This document shows, one piece after another, positions 1 through 9,797 of a stretch of DNA of 64,000 nt. Position numbers and translations under genes: made by a program. This DNA is from Phaseolus vulgaris (Eukaryota; Streptophyta; Magnoliopsida; Fabales; Fabaceae), in the NCBI RefSeq assembly GCF_000499845.2, contig NC_023757.2, positions 6,730,118 to 6,794,117 on the forward strand, given 5' to 3'. The stretch's first letter is position 1. Each line of letters opens with the position of its first letter. Under the pieces are notes generated by a model. The model was not told the DNA's origin. It searched no databases and worked only from the letters and a program-made list of their open reading frames with translations.

Positions 1-22
1 TTATAACTTATCTTGTATATTG

Positions 23-115
23 TGATAGGTTCGTTTGTTTCAATAGACATATGTGAAAAGGAAGTTTGGAAGTCTTACATCATTTGTCTCAATTCTTATT
101 AGTTCTCAAATTACG
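23..115 (+). repeat. Dispersed repeat, diverged copy of the 4387/9675 flanking repeat
   Basis: This stretch resembles the block found at 4387-4513 and 9675-9797: it shares a GATAGGTTCGTTTGTT-like start, a CATATG/GTGAAAAGGA core and a CTCAATTCTTAT tail. It is clearly more diverged than those two are from each other. It shows the block is a dispersed repeat rather than unique host DNA. Confidence 0.6.
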
Positions 116-249
116 CATAAGTGTAAAAACACTTATTTATGACAATTAATATAAATGTTACACTATTAAACATTGTTTATCAAGATACAATGACATTTTT
201 TAAATTAAAACGGATAGATAGACAGAAGTTGTAAGAAAAATCATCATTT

Positions 250-1170
250 ATTTAAATCACAGAGTGAATAGACGATGGTTGTTGGGTTAGAATCGCGATT
301 TTACTCCACAATCGCCATCTATACCCTTGTTATTATCCTAATTCGAAACCTCGCACCACTTACATTTTCGTTCTCTGCATTTTCTTTCTTCTTCTTCGCG
401 CTCTCTCTTTAACTCTTCTGAACGTTCTCTTCACTCATTGTCTTTGTAAGTTCTTCCTACCCTCATTGCTTATTCTTCCTCCATTCTTCCTATTGGTTCA
501 TTGTTCATTCTTCCATTGGTTCATTGTTTAAGGTTCTTGTTCATTGCTCCACCATCGCGCTCCGCTTTCCCTCTACCGTTGTCGTTGTTGCCTTTGTAAG
601 TTCTTCCTACCCTCATTGCTTATTCTTTTGTTTTCGTTCTCATCTTATATTTCCTCCATTCTTCCATTGGTTCATTGTTCATTCTTCCATTGGTTCATTG
701 TTTAAGGTTCTTGACCATTGCTCCACCACCGAGCTCTGCTTTCCCTCCATCGCTGCCACCACTTCCTTCCACCGCTAACGCTGCCATCACCTTGAGGTTC
801 GTGTATTTTTTAATTTTTTTAATATCTTTTTTTGATTTTTTTTGTCTATATGTGACTTATAGACGACAGTTCTAAAATTGTCGTCTATACCTCAATAGAA
901 TAAACTACGTTATGATAGACAACGGTTTCATCGTTGTCTAATTGCTACAAAAATGGTTGTCTTTAACCTTTTATTCACTAGTGACGACTATGAAAAAGTA
1001 AATAAAATAGTAAAATCTATTTAAAAAAACGTGTATATGGTGACGATTATTTTTTTTATAAAGTTACGTTTATAACCACTATAATATACGAGTATGGTGG
1101 TTTTGCGTATCGTCACCAATCTGACTGCCAAAAAGTATAATTTGACCGTCTATTGCAAACCACCATAACA
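250..1170. repeat. Hairpin-rich block, possible CACTA-type subterminal region
   Basis: Several short inverted repeats are visible: ATAGACGACA at 859-868 with its complement at 879-888, TAGACAACG at 916-924 with its complement at 932-940, GGTGACGAT near 1038 with its complement near 1108, and ATGGTGGTTTTGC near 1094 with its complement near 1155. Short motifs in both orientations are typical of the subterminal regions of En/Spm (CACTA) transposons, and an En/Spm-like gene remnant lies at 2265-2850. No CACTA terminus was found here. The small ORFs within are low-complexity Ser/Pro/Phe-rich readings and are not called as genes. Confidence 0.4.
442..770 (+). repeat. Tandem duplication, about 150-bp unit, two copies
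   Basis: A unit beginning CTTTGTAAGTTCTTCC runs from 442 to 591 and is repeated from 592 to about 770. The second copy has an insertion of about 23 bp near 630-652 and scattered substitutions. Both contain the phrase CATTGGTTCATTG twice. CT-rich, with no convincing coding content. Confidence 0.75.
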
Positions 1171-2260
1171 CATGTCATATAATACTTTGTATAAAATGAC
1201 AGTTTTAAGCGTGTAATTTATGTTAGATATAAATGTCATAATTTTCTAACTGAGTAAAACAAAGAAACAACGAAAATGTCACTTTATACAATATAATACG
1301 ACGTTTATAATAGTCATTATTATATTAAATGATGAATTATTTTACGTTAGTTACAATTATCGTAATTCGAGTAATAAATATTTTATTTTAATTTTATAAT
1401 TTTTAATATTTTATTTAATTCTATTTTTATAATTTAATTTCATAATATAATTAAACATTATATTATAATTAAACTTTATAACACAATTTAATTTCATAAT
1501 ATAATTAAACTTCATAATATAATTAAATCATAACATAAATTAATTTCATAATATAATTAAACTTATAAATACTAATAATTGAATAATAGTAAAATAATCA
1601 ATTGTATGGCTAAAATCAGTGACTCCATTAACATCTATAAGGCAACTCTCCCAAAATCTAAAACTGTTAAGTTTTTGAACAATTTAATTCTCTAATAGAC
1701 CTATATAAATTAATCACTTAGAACCAATCTCCAATAGACACTTGCCTAAATAAAGTATATACTATATGGTATATATCCATGGATATTTCATACATAAGGT
1801 ATGTTATATGGCAGTGTTATTATTATCTAAGATTATGAAGTATTTAACTAAAAATAAGGATCTAACAATCAAAGTTATTCAGTTCAACAGAAACAAGCAA
1901 ATTAGAGGTGAAAAAACAAATGATCATAATAATTAGAAGTTACCCCAAAATTCATAGTTTCATCATTAACCTAAGTGTCATTCTTCCTCTTATGTGATCT
2001 TTCACATCTCAGCTCGTCCAATATTCCTATGGGTCTAAATTTTCTATATGTTCAAAAAAACATAATATAACTACAAAAAATAAGAATATATTATAATTTA
2101 GAGCTACATATAAGTAAAGGTATACAAAATTATCCCTTCTTCTTGATAATGACATAGAACCACCAGTGTGAGGAATAATTTGTTTCTTCCTTATATCTTT
2201 GTTCCTATTACACAGGTTTTACAAAGTGAAATGAAATCAGTTTTGCAAATTTAAAATCAA
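1171..2260. other. AT-rich intergenic stretch, no gene seen
   Basis: Very AT-rich DNA with repeated ATAATTAAAC-type words around 1380-1565. No ORF, RNA gene or complete mobile element is recognisable. Confidence 0.6.
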
Positions 2261-2264
2261 ACTT

Positions 2265-2850
2265 ATTGTAAATATACCAAATGAAAAGTTTGTACCATTG
2301 TGGAAGGCTTCAGACGATAATCAACAAATACAACTCACTGCTCTATGTTAAGCCCTTTTGGAACATTCTTTATGAGGTCATTTTTGCTTAATAGTGGATC
2401 ATAAAATTCATTCCACGACTTGCATTTATACTCCCTCCACAGTTTTCCAATTTTAAATATAACATCTCTTTTAGCCAAATCTTCATGTGTCTTAAAACAA
2501 AAACGAGACTTCTAATAATACAATAGTTGGTCCACGTATAATGAATAAATGAAATAATATTGTACATATTTAATGTTGTGTTCAATGCAATGTCAATTAC
2601 CTTCAATGCACTCTCCCATACATTATCCTTGTAAGTATTAGGCATAGATGACCAACTTTCAAAACTTATAGGAAACAATATATGATTTCCTAGTAGTTGT
2701 CCACAAACTCCAGCAAGAAAATCACATGCTTCTCCCATTGGTTGAAACTTGTCATCATAGTTGACGATCACACATACTCCAGTGGAAAAGTTATGAGCAT
2801 CTCTAACATTCACCTTATTTTTTTGAGTAACTTCATGTTCATCTATAAAG
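2265..2850 (-). pseudogene. Remnant of an En/Spm-like plant transposase-family gene (Transposase_24 type)
   Basis: One exon, about 2844-2599 on the - strand, reads NVRDAHNF and VGQPMGEACDFLAG-like text in the style of plant Ptta/En/Spm transposase-associated proteins, which carry a 'GQPIGDxGG..LxxFLG' block. A GT...AG intron of about 90 bp (GTAATTGAC donor near 2600, TTATTAG acceptor near 2508) leads into a second exon, about 2507-2265. That exon reads FKTHEDLAKRDVIF and KLWREYKCKSWNEFYD. An in-frame TGA follows ..GLNIEQ where tryptophan is normal for the family. The 5' part also looks split by an intron ending at TTTATAG near 2845. The 192-residue ORF across this region reads through the intron and ends in the wrong frame. 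Family assignment is from recall of the motif style, so it is moderate. Confidence 0.5.
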
Positions 2851-3380
2851 TATAAATACAATAAGGTATCTGCATTGAAACTAATTAAATGAAAAGAAAA
2901 ACACGTCAAAATTATATATAGTATAAAAAACAAAATTAAAAATTTATAAAAACAAAGAAAGGACAAGTTTTAATGAGTTACAACTAGAAGATATTACAAA
3001 AAGATTCTCTTATATAAATAATTCCTATTGGAAAATAGATTATTATAAGGCAAATCATGTACTTGTTTCCAACACTACAATTATTATGCCTACGGGACTG
3101 TTGGGTGGTCAAGAAAGTAAGGGAATGCTTCATTTGCCAACGGTTAGTGATCCTCTAATTTGTGAAACAAATCAGCAGTGTTTGGTGGAGATGCACAGTG
3201 GTGTATGGAAGATATGAGATAATTCCCAAAAACAGTGTGACAAAGGCAAAATTATTATGGAAAAAGATAGATGCCGAAACATTTATAGCCGTGGATTGTC
3301 TAGTGTTTTCTCTACTATGCACAAGGATAGGATAGATAGAGTGAAAATTAACGATGTTGTTAAAGAGGCATTGTCCTCAT
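2851..3380. other. Intergenic, nothing recognised
   Basis: This is mixed sequence between the transposase remnant and the first TRIM copy. The short ORF starting at 3257 runs straight into TRIM sequence and is not credible as a gene. Confidence 0.5.
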
Positions 3381-3623
3381 CTCTAGTCGATGTGGGATCT
3401 TCAACACACTCTCACGTCGAGAGTGACAGCTCGTGCTCGATAGTGGGTAACCTGATAAGCCCAACAAATACTCGTTAAGATATGCTCGAAATGGCTCTGA
3501 TACCATGAAGTGAACTTTAAGTCCAACTCAATCCCATAAAACCAGCTCATGAGATGAGGTTTGCACTCACTCATATACAATGAAATATTCTCATATCTAA
3601 TCGATGTAGAATCTCTACCAACA
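3381..3623 (-). mobile_element. TRIM element, diverged, 3' LTR truncated
   Basis: Read on the - strand, a 118-bp LTR (3623-3506) begins TGTTGG-like and carries the family's AAGTCCACTT-like end. It is followed by the primer-binding site at 3505-3493, complementary to initiator tRNA-Met (TGGTATCAGAGCC). A non-coding internal domain of about 90 bp, a purine-rich tract and only the first ~23 bp of the second LTR (3403-3381) follow. The total is under 300 bp with no coding capacity, as in TRIMs. It is more diverged than the copies at 4689-4809 and 8969-9219. Confidence 0.7.
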
Positions 3624-4386
3624 TTTTCTACTTGGAGAGGTGGCCAAATTTATGTGATGGAGATTTGCTTGATTTCTTTTAAGAAGAGAATGCAGGCTTG
3701 TTCCCGTAATCCATTCCCAACATACCAAACACCTAACGTTACTAACATTAACCAAACGTTAAGCAAACATCTCTGGGGAATATTTATTATTATTTGTATC
3801 TCTTTTTAAATTGTATACCTTTATTCACATTATTATTCATTACGAAAATTACTTTTCTTCTCTTTTAAAATATACGTAATTCAAAAATTGTAAAAAAAAT
3901 ATTTCTTTTAAAATTATGTATAATTAGATTGTAGTTTAATCATTAAACATCACTTTTGATTCTATAATAATAGAAAATTCATAATTAAACTATTAGAAAA
4001 ACATTTCAAAAATATATTTATGTTTGCATTAAAATAAATATTAATTATTTAAAATATTAATAATTTTCTAATACTTGTGAGGAAAAATACCAAATTAAAT
4101 ATTTACAAATAATTTATGGATATGTAATGAGTTTTTCTTTAACTACTCTATAACATTTTCTAAAAGAAATACACTATTCCTATAATAAGATATTTTTAAT
4201 GCACAACTTTTGACAAACTCTTTAACATACTGATACTTGATTTTTTTTTAAAAAAAAAATTGTTTGCGTAGATGAACTTTTACATATTATTAAGGGAATC
4301 ATGATGTTAAAAAAAAGAATTGTAATATCCTTTTGAAAAAAGAATAGTAAATATTTTTTCTAAATATAAAATAAGCATTTATACTC
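3624..4386. other. AT-rich intergenic stretch, no gene seen
   Basis: Only AT-rich sequence with homopolymer runs. No supported feature. Confidence 0.6.
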
Positions 4387-4513
4387 GGATAGGTTCGTTC
4401 GTTTGTTCCAATAGCATATGCGAAAAGGATGTGTGGAAATCCTACGTCTCAATTCTTATCAGTTCTTAAAGTACGCATCTTTTAAAGAAAATTGTCAGTT
4501 ATTTTAAAATTAG
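4387..4513 (+). repeat. Left copy of the 123-127 bp duplication flanking the composite element
   Basis: It starts GGATAGGTTCG and ends TTTTAAAATTAG. It matches 9675-9797 almost base for base, with one 4-bp GTTC-type indel near the start and two substitutions near 4480. Host DNA before it (ends ATACTC) and host DNA after the right copy (starts TTAAACG) are different, so it behaves like a very long target-site duplication. Confidence 0.85.
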
Positions 4514-4809
4514 CGGCCCGATAGCGGGTGGCCTGATAAGTCCAACAAACACTCGTTAGGATAGGCTCGAAATGGCTCTGATACCATATTACGAAGTGGA
4601 CTTTAAGCCTAACTCAACCCCATAAAACCGGCTCAATGGAGTGAGGTTTGCATCCACCTAGGATAGGCTCAAAATGGCTCTGATACCATATTACGAAGTG
4701 GACTTTAAGCCTAACTCAACCCCATAAAACCGGCTCATAGGGTTGAGGTTTGCACCCACTTATAGACAATGAAAGGCTCTAATCTCTAGTCGATGTGGGA
4801 TCTCCAACA
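4514..4809 (-). mobile_element. Two partial TRIM units abutting the copia A 3' LTR
   Basis: On the - strand, a full 121-bp TRIM LTR (4809-4689) starts TGTTGGAGATCC and ends TAATA. It is followed by the tRNA-Met primer site at 4688-4676 and a few bases of internal domain. A truncated second LTR (4658-4587), its primer site (4586-4574) and an internal domain segment (4573-4514) come next. The first LTR begins exactly where the copia A LTR ends, with no spacer. Confidence 0.8.
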
Positions 4810-5098
4810 ATTACAAAATAGAATAGAGATGAACAAAAGAGAACAGAGATGAACAAAAGAGTAAACTGAAGACAAAGGATATGAGAATGAATATCTCTTC
4901 TTTCTTGTTATTCAAAACAAAACAAATGGTCTGAATATATACAAGTAGTACACGTTTAACTAAAGAAGGAAATAATCAATATTAAATACTAGAATCATAA
5001 CACAAAAATAAAATAAAGGAGAAATAACTGATAATTAGAAAAGACTCCCAATTAATATTACGATCCTTCTGTAACTCTGTTATCCGTATCCTTTAATA
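4810..5098 (-). repeat. Copia A 3' LTR
   Basis: This 289-bp LTR matches 9357-9674. Compared with the 5' LTR it lacks about 11 bp near 4955 and about 18 bp near 5020. On the - strand it starts TATTAAAGGATAC (both copies start TA rather than TG) and ends GTAAT. Confidence 0.85.
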
Positions 5099-8000
5099 CC
5101 CCGCCACAAGCTGGAGAGCAAATATTTATGAGACCCAGCTTGGAACAAATATTCTTAAAAGATTGAGAACTTAAAGCTTTGGTATAAATATCAGCTAGTT
5201 GCTCTGTGGTGGAAATGGGAAGCAAATGGATGAGACCCTTCTTTAATTTTTCCCGAACCACGTGACAATCTATTTCTATATGTTTTGTATGCTCGTGAAA
5301 CACTGGATTTGCTGAAATGTATCTTGATGAGTCATTGTCACAGTAAAAAAGAGATGGTTGCTCAAAATAAACTTTGAAATCTTGAAGAAGATAAGTTAGC
5401 CATTGAATTTCACATGTAACAGTAGCCATTGCCCTGTATTCAGCTTCACAAGAACTCTTTGATATTGTTCCTTGCTTCTTTGATTTCCAAGATATGATAG
5501 AATTTCCAAGATACACACTAAAACCAGTCACTGATTGTCTTGAATCACTACATGTGCCTCAATCACTATCACAAAAGGCTTTCAGATGAACAAAGGTAGT
5601 GGAAGAGAAAAATAGACCAAGACTTGGAGCCCCTTAGATATATCTGAGAATTCTAATCGCTGCATTATAGTGAGCAATTGTAGGCTTAACAAGAAATTGA
5701 GAAAGTTGTTGCACAGAAAATGTTATGTCAGGTCGGGTATTAGTGAGATACATAAGTCTTCCAATCAATCTTCTGTAGGCTTGAATGTCTGTGAAAGGAA
5801 CACTTCCAGTAGAAGAGAATTTCTCATGATTATCAATAGGAGTGGGTGCAGGTTTGCAGGCTAAAAGACCTGCATCTGTTAATAATTCCAATGCATATTT
5901 CCTTTGATTTACCATTATTCATGTCTTACTTCTTGCTACTTCTAGACCAAGAAAATATCTTAAGTTCCCAAGATCTTTAATCTTGAATGTCTGATTCAAG
6001 GCTTGTTTGATTCGAGCAATCTCTTCTTTATCATTTCCTGTCAATATTATATCATCCACATATACCAATAATGCTGTAAAAGATCCTTCAGAAGAATTAA
6101 TGAATAAGGAATGATCATTCATAGATTGAGTATATCCCATAGAAAGAAAAAATGATGACAGTTTGGCAAACCATTCTCTGCTAGCTTGCTTAAGACCATA
6201 TAAAGCCTTTTTTAGTTTACAAACTTTTCCTGGTGGAATAGAAGTCAATCCAGGAGGAACAACCATGTATACATCTTCTTTCAAATCTCCATGTAAAAAG
6301 GCATTGTTTATGTCTAATTGTTTCAATTCCCAATTATAAATAGAAGCTAAAGAAAGAAGCAACCTTATGGTGGTCATCTTTGCTACTGGAGAGAAAGTAT
6401 CAAGGTAGTCAATGCCTTCTGTTTGTGTATATCCCTTTGCCACTAACCTTGCTTTATACCTTTCAATTGTCCCATCAGCCTTATATTTTATTTTGAATAC
6501 CCATTTGCAACCTATGGCAGCTTTGTTCTTAGGCAGAAGAGCAGTCTCCCAAGTTTGATTTGACTCTAAAGCAGATATCTCACATTGTATAACTTTCCTC
6601 CAACAGTCATGTTTCACAGCTTCAGAATAAGTGTTTGGCTCAACATGTGAAGAAAGAGACATAACAAAAGATTTGTAAGAAGGTGATAAATTGCTATAAG
6701 ACAAAACAGAATTCAAAGGATATTTAACTCTTGAAGATGTATTGGAAACGTTAAGATTACAATGATAATCCTTTAAATACTCAGGTGATCTTTTTATTCT
6801 TGTGCTCATTCGGACAGATGGATCTGATTCAGAACTTTGTTCTATATCATGATTTTCATTGAGGTTTTGGTCTATATGGGAACAATCTACGTTTGAAACC
6901 TCAATTTGTAACTCACAATTATTATCACTGCAATTTTCAACATTATCACAAGGTGTATTTTCACAAGGTGCAAGAATGACTTGTGATGGCTGACTTAAAA
7001 CAGATTGATCTTCAGCAAACAAAATTTGATCATCAATATCAGGACTGTTAGTTTCATTACTAGTATCTTGAACCCTTTGGTATGGAAAAACATGTTCATA
7101 AAAGACAACATCCCTAGACACAAAAATTTCTCTTGATTGAATATTCAACAAAATATATCCTTTTGTCCACCTTGGACAACCAATAAAAACACATTTTGAT
7201 GCTCTTGGATCAAATTTTCTTCTATTTGTTGACAAAGTGCTAGCATAACATAAAGAACCAAACACCTTTAATCCATTAAAATCTGCATCAGTTTTGAAAA
7301 GCATTTCATGAGGGGAAGAATAGTTTAAAACAGGTGTGGGAAGCATGTTTATAATACGCGCAACATGTATCACAGAATATGACCAATAAATTTTGGGTAA
7401 ATGAGATTGTATCATAAGAGCTCTTGCTACATCTAATAAATGACCATGTTTCCTTTCAACTATACTATTTTGTTGTGGAGTATTGACACATGATGTTTGA
7501 TGTATTATTCCTTTACTGACAAAAAAATTAGTCATGACAAACTCAGTTCCATTATCACTTTTTATTATTTTTATTGTTGTCTCAAACTGTCTTTGAACAA
7601 AAATAACAAAATGTTTCAAAACCTTAACAACTTCAGATTTTTGTTTCAAAAGAAAAATCCATGTGTAGCTCGAATAGTCATCAACTATGGTCAAGAAATA
7701 TTTATGACCATGAATTGATGGTATTGAGTATGGTCCCCAAATATCTACATGAATCAAATCAAAACATTTTTCCGATTTAGATGTACTAATAGGAAAAGAA
7801 AGTCTTTTTTGCTTTGCAAAATGACAAACATCACAAACAAAAGATTTGTTATATTTAACAAAAGGAAATTTATTCTTGATAACATCAATACATTTATTTG
7901 AAATATGACCTAATCGAAAATGCCAAAGGGTTTCTAGATCACTAGCACTGACATTAACAATATTGATGATGGGTGTAGATTCAAGGGGTTTAATTTGAAA

Positions 8001-8939
8001 TTTCTGGTAAGATGGGATCCTGAGTATATAAAGTCTATCTTGCATCTTAGCAGAACCAATTATTTTCAAGGAGATTTTGTCTTGAATGTGACAACCATTA
8101 GAATCAAAGGTAAGAACACAAGATAGTCTATCAACCAATTTTGTTACTGAAAGAAGATTAAAAGTGAAGCAAGGAATATACAAAACATTGTCTATGACAT
8201 GATTTTGATTGAGAAAAACACTTCCAGAATAATTGGCAATGACTTGATTTCCATTTGGTAATTTGACATAAATAGGATCAATTTGACGATACGAAGTGAA
8301 GTAAGTTAAGGATGAACAAATGTGATCAGTAGCACCACTATCAATAATCCAAGAACTAGAAGAAGAAATAGAATTATTACCAGTTTGCGTTGTCATGTTG
8401 GAAGGAATAACAGAGACTTGACTAGAAACATTGTCACTCGATTTGACCTGTTGTAAAAGAGCTAACAATGTTTGATACTGCTCAGGAGTAAAACCAATTT
8501 GTTGAGACTCCACTTCTGACTTTGAACCTTCATGATTCTGCTCATTATTGTTAAAATTTGTATTGTGAAAGGTTGCGTGACTTTGATGATGGTTCTTATT
8601 TTTAAATTTGAAATAAGGTGGAAAATCATGCTTTTTATAGCATGTATCAATGGTATGCCCTGTCTTTCCACAATAACTGCAAATTTTGGAAGTATATCCT
8701 CTTCCATGGCTTCCTCTTCCATATCCACCACCCATGCCATAGATCATAGCATTGTTATTATAACTTCCTTTGCTAGTAGCAATCATTGCCTTAGATTGAT
8801 CACCAAAAACTTGCCTCTCTTGTTGTGTAATGAGAGAGTAAACTCTATTCAAGGATGAATTATCTGATAAACTAACATGGTAAGGTGAACAAAGATCTTG
8901 TGAGGGATCAACAATTTCACCCATAGATAAATGTAGCAA
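5058..8939 (-). pseudogene. Copia A gag-pol polyprotein, one frame with three nonsense codons and a gag deletion
   Basis: Ty1/copia polyprotein, the source of Gag, protease, integrase, reverse transcriptase and RNase H. From the ATG at 8939 an open frame of 1006 residues carries a zinc knuckle C-X2-C-X4-H-X4-C (C87-C100), the protease motif DSGATDH (D200), the GAG_pre-integrase LGHIS segment (about 340), an integrase core with VDIWG, SDNGTEF and PQQN...ERKHG, and an RT core with KWVFKIK, LDINNAFLHGDL, YGLKQASREW and YVDDIILTG. The frame then meets TGA at 5921-5919, TAA at 5636-5634 and TGA (at a usual tryptophan) near 5542. All three stops lie in the same frame and RNase H (SSCEAEYRA) still follows. 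Most of the Gag N-terminal domain is missing between about residues 28 and 32. The last ~14 codons run through the purine tract into the LTR. Confidence 0.9.
5099..5112 (-). promoter_or_regulatory. Copia A polypurine tract region
   Basis: On the - strand AGCTTGTGGCGGGG lies immediately before the 3' LTR, the expected place for the plus-strand primer of reverse transcription. Element B has a comparable GAGGGGGGG-type tract at 18084-18095. Confidence 0.6.
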
Positions 8940-8956
8940 TCAGAGCTCTAATCAGA

Positions 8957-8968
8957 GCTCTGATACCA
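8957..8968 (-). promoter_or_regulatory. Copia A primer-binding site, now next to a TRIM LTR
   Basis: On the - strand TGGTATCAGAGC followed by TCTGATT is complementary to initiator tRNA-Met. The downstream bases match the copia style (element B has GCTCTT here). The bases upstream are the end of a TRIM LTR, not a copia LTR. Confidence 0.8.
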
Positions 8969-9356
8969 TATTAAGAAAGTGGACTTTAAGCCTAACTCAA
9001 CCCCATAAAACCAGCTCATGAGGTTGAGGTTTGCACCCACTTATATACAATGAAAGACTCTAATCTCTAGTCGATGTGGGATCTCCAACACATACCATAT
9101 TAAGAAAGTGGACTTTAAGCCTAACTCAACCCCATAAAATCGGCTCATGAGGTTGAGGTTTGCACCCACTTATATACAATGAAAGGCTCTAATCTCTAGT
9201 CGATGTGGGATCTCCAACACACCCCCCTCACGCCGAGACTACCAACTCGTGCGTGGGACTATATATTATGGGTGGTCTGATAGCGGCCCGATAGCGGGTG
9301 GCACGATAGGCCCAACAAATACTCGCTAGGATAGGCTCAAAATGGCTCTGATACCA
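8969..9356 (-). mobile_element. TRIM inserted by recombination in the copia A leader
   Basis: It comprises LTR 9090-8969 (122 bp), a 7-bp remnant of a primer site (9097-9091), LTR 9219-9098 (122 bp), a purine tract complementary to CACCCCCCTCACGCC at 9220-9235, an internal domain to 9343, and the TRIM primer site TGGTATCAGAGCC at 9356-9344. The two LTRs are nearly identical. The unit lacks any coding capacity. Confidence 0.85.
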
Positions 9357-9674
9357 TATTACAAAATAGAATAGAGATGAACAAAAGAGAACAGAGATGA
9401 ACAAAAGAGTAAACTGAAGACAAAGGATATGAGAATGAATATCTCTTCTTTCTTGTTATTCAAATCAAAACAAATGGTCTGAATATATACAAGTAGTACA
9501 CTCATTCTAGGGTTTAACTAAAGAAGGAAATAATCAATATTAAATACTAGAATCATAACACAAAAATAAAATAAAGGTTATTCCCTTCTATAAAGAGAAA
9601 TAACTGATAATTAGAAAAGACTCCCAATTAATATTAGGATCCTTCTGTAACTTTGGTATCGGTATCCTTTAATA
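9357..9674 (-). repeat. Copia A 5' LTR
   Basis: This 318-bp LTR matches 4810-5098. On the - strand it ends GTAATA directly before TGGTATCAGAGCC, but that primer site belongs to the TRIM. Host repeat begins at 9675. Confidence 0.85.
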
Positions 9675-9797
9675 GGATAGGTTCGTTTGTTCCAATAGCA
9701 TATGCGAAAAGGATGTGTGGAAATCCTACGTCTCAATTCTTATCAGTTCTTAAAGTACGCATTTGTTAAAGAAAATTGTCAGTTATTTTAAAATTAG
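9675..9797 (+). repeat. Right copy of the flanking duplication
   Basis: 123 bp matching 4387-4513 at about 98 percent apart from a 4-bp indel. It ends TTTTAAAATTAG and then continues into unrelated host DNA (TTAAACG). Confidence 0.85.

Larger units (their letters stand above)
4810..9674 (-). mobile_element. Composite Ty1/copia element A carrying a TRIM in its leader
   Basis: On the - strand the order is: copia 5' LTR (9674-9357), TRIM-type primer site (9356-9344), TRIM internal domain and purine tract, two TRIM LTRs (9219-9098 and 9090-8969), copia-type primer site (8968-8957), gag-pol (8939-5058), purine tract, then copia 3' LTR (5098-4810). The two copia LTRs differ by about five substitutions and two small deletions by hand count, so the insertion is fairly young. 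The leader order is not that of a normal copia element: LTR and primer site have been swapped between two families. The coding region is described separately. Confidence 0.85.

Noticed and set aside
2388..2966. 192-residue ORF on the - strand as one gene
   Set aside because: It reads through an intron and ends in the wrong frame. The true remnant is two exons of a transposase-family gene.
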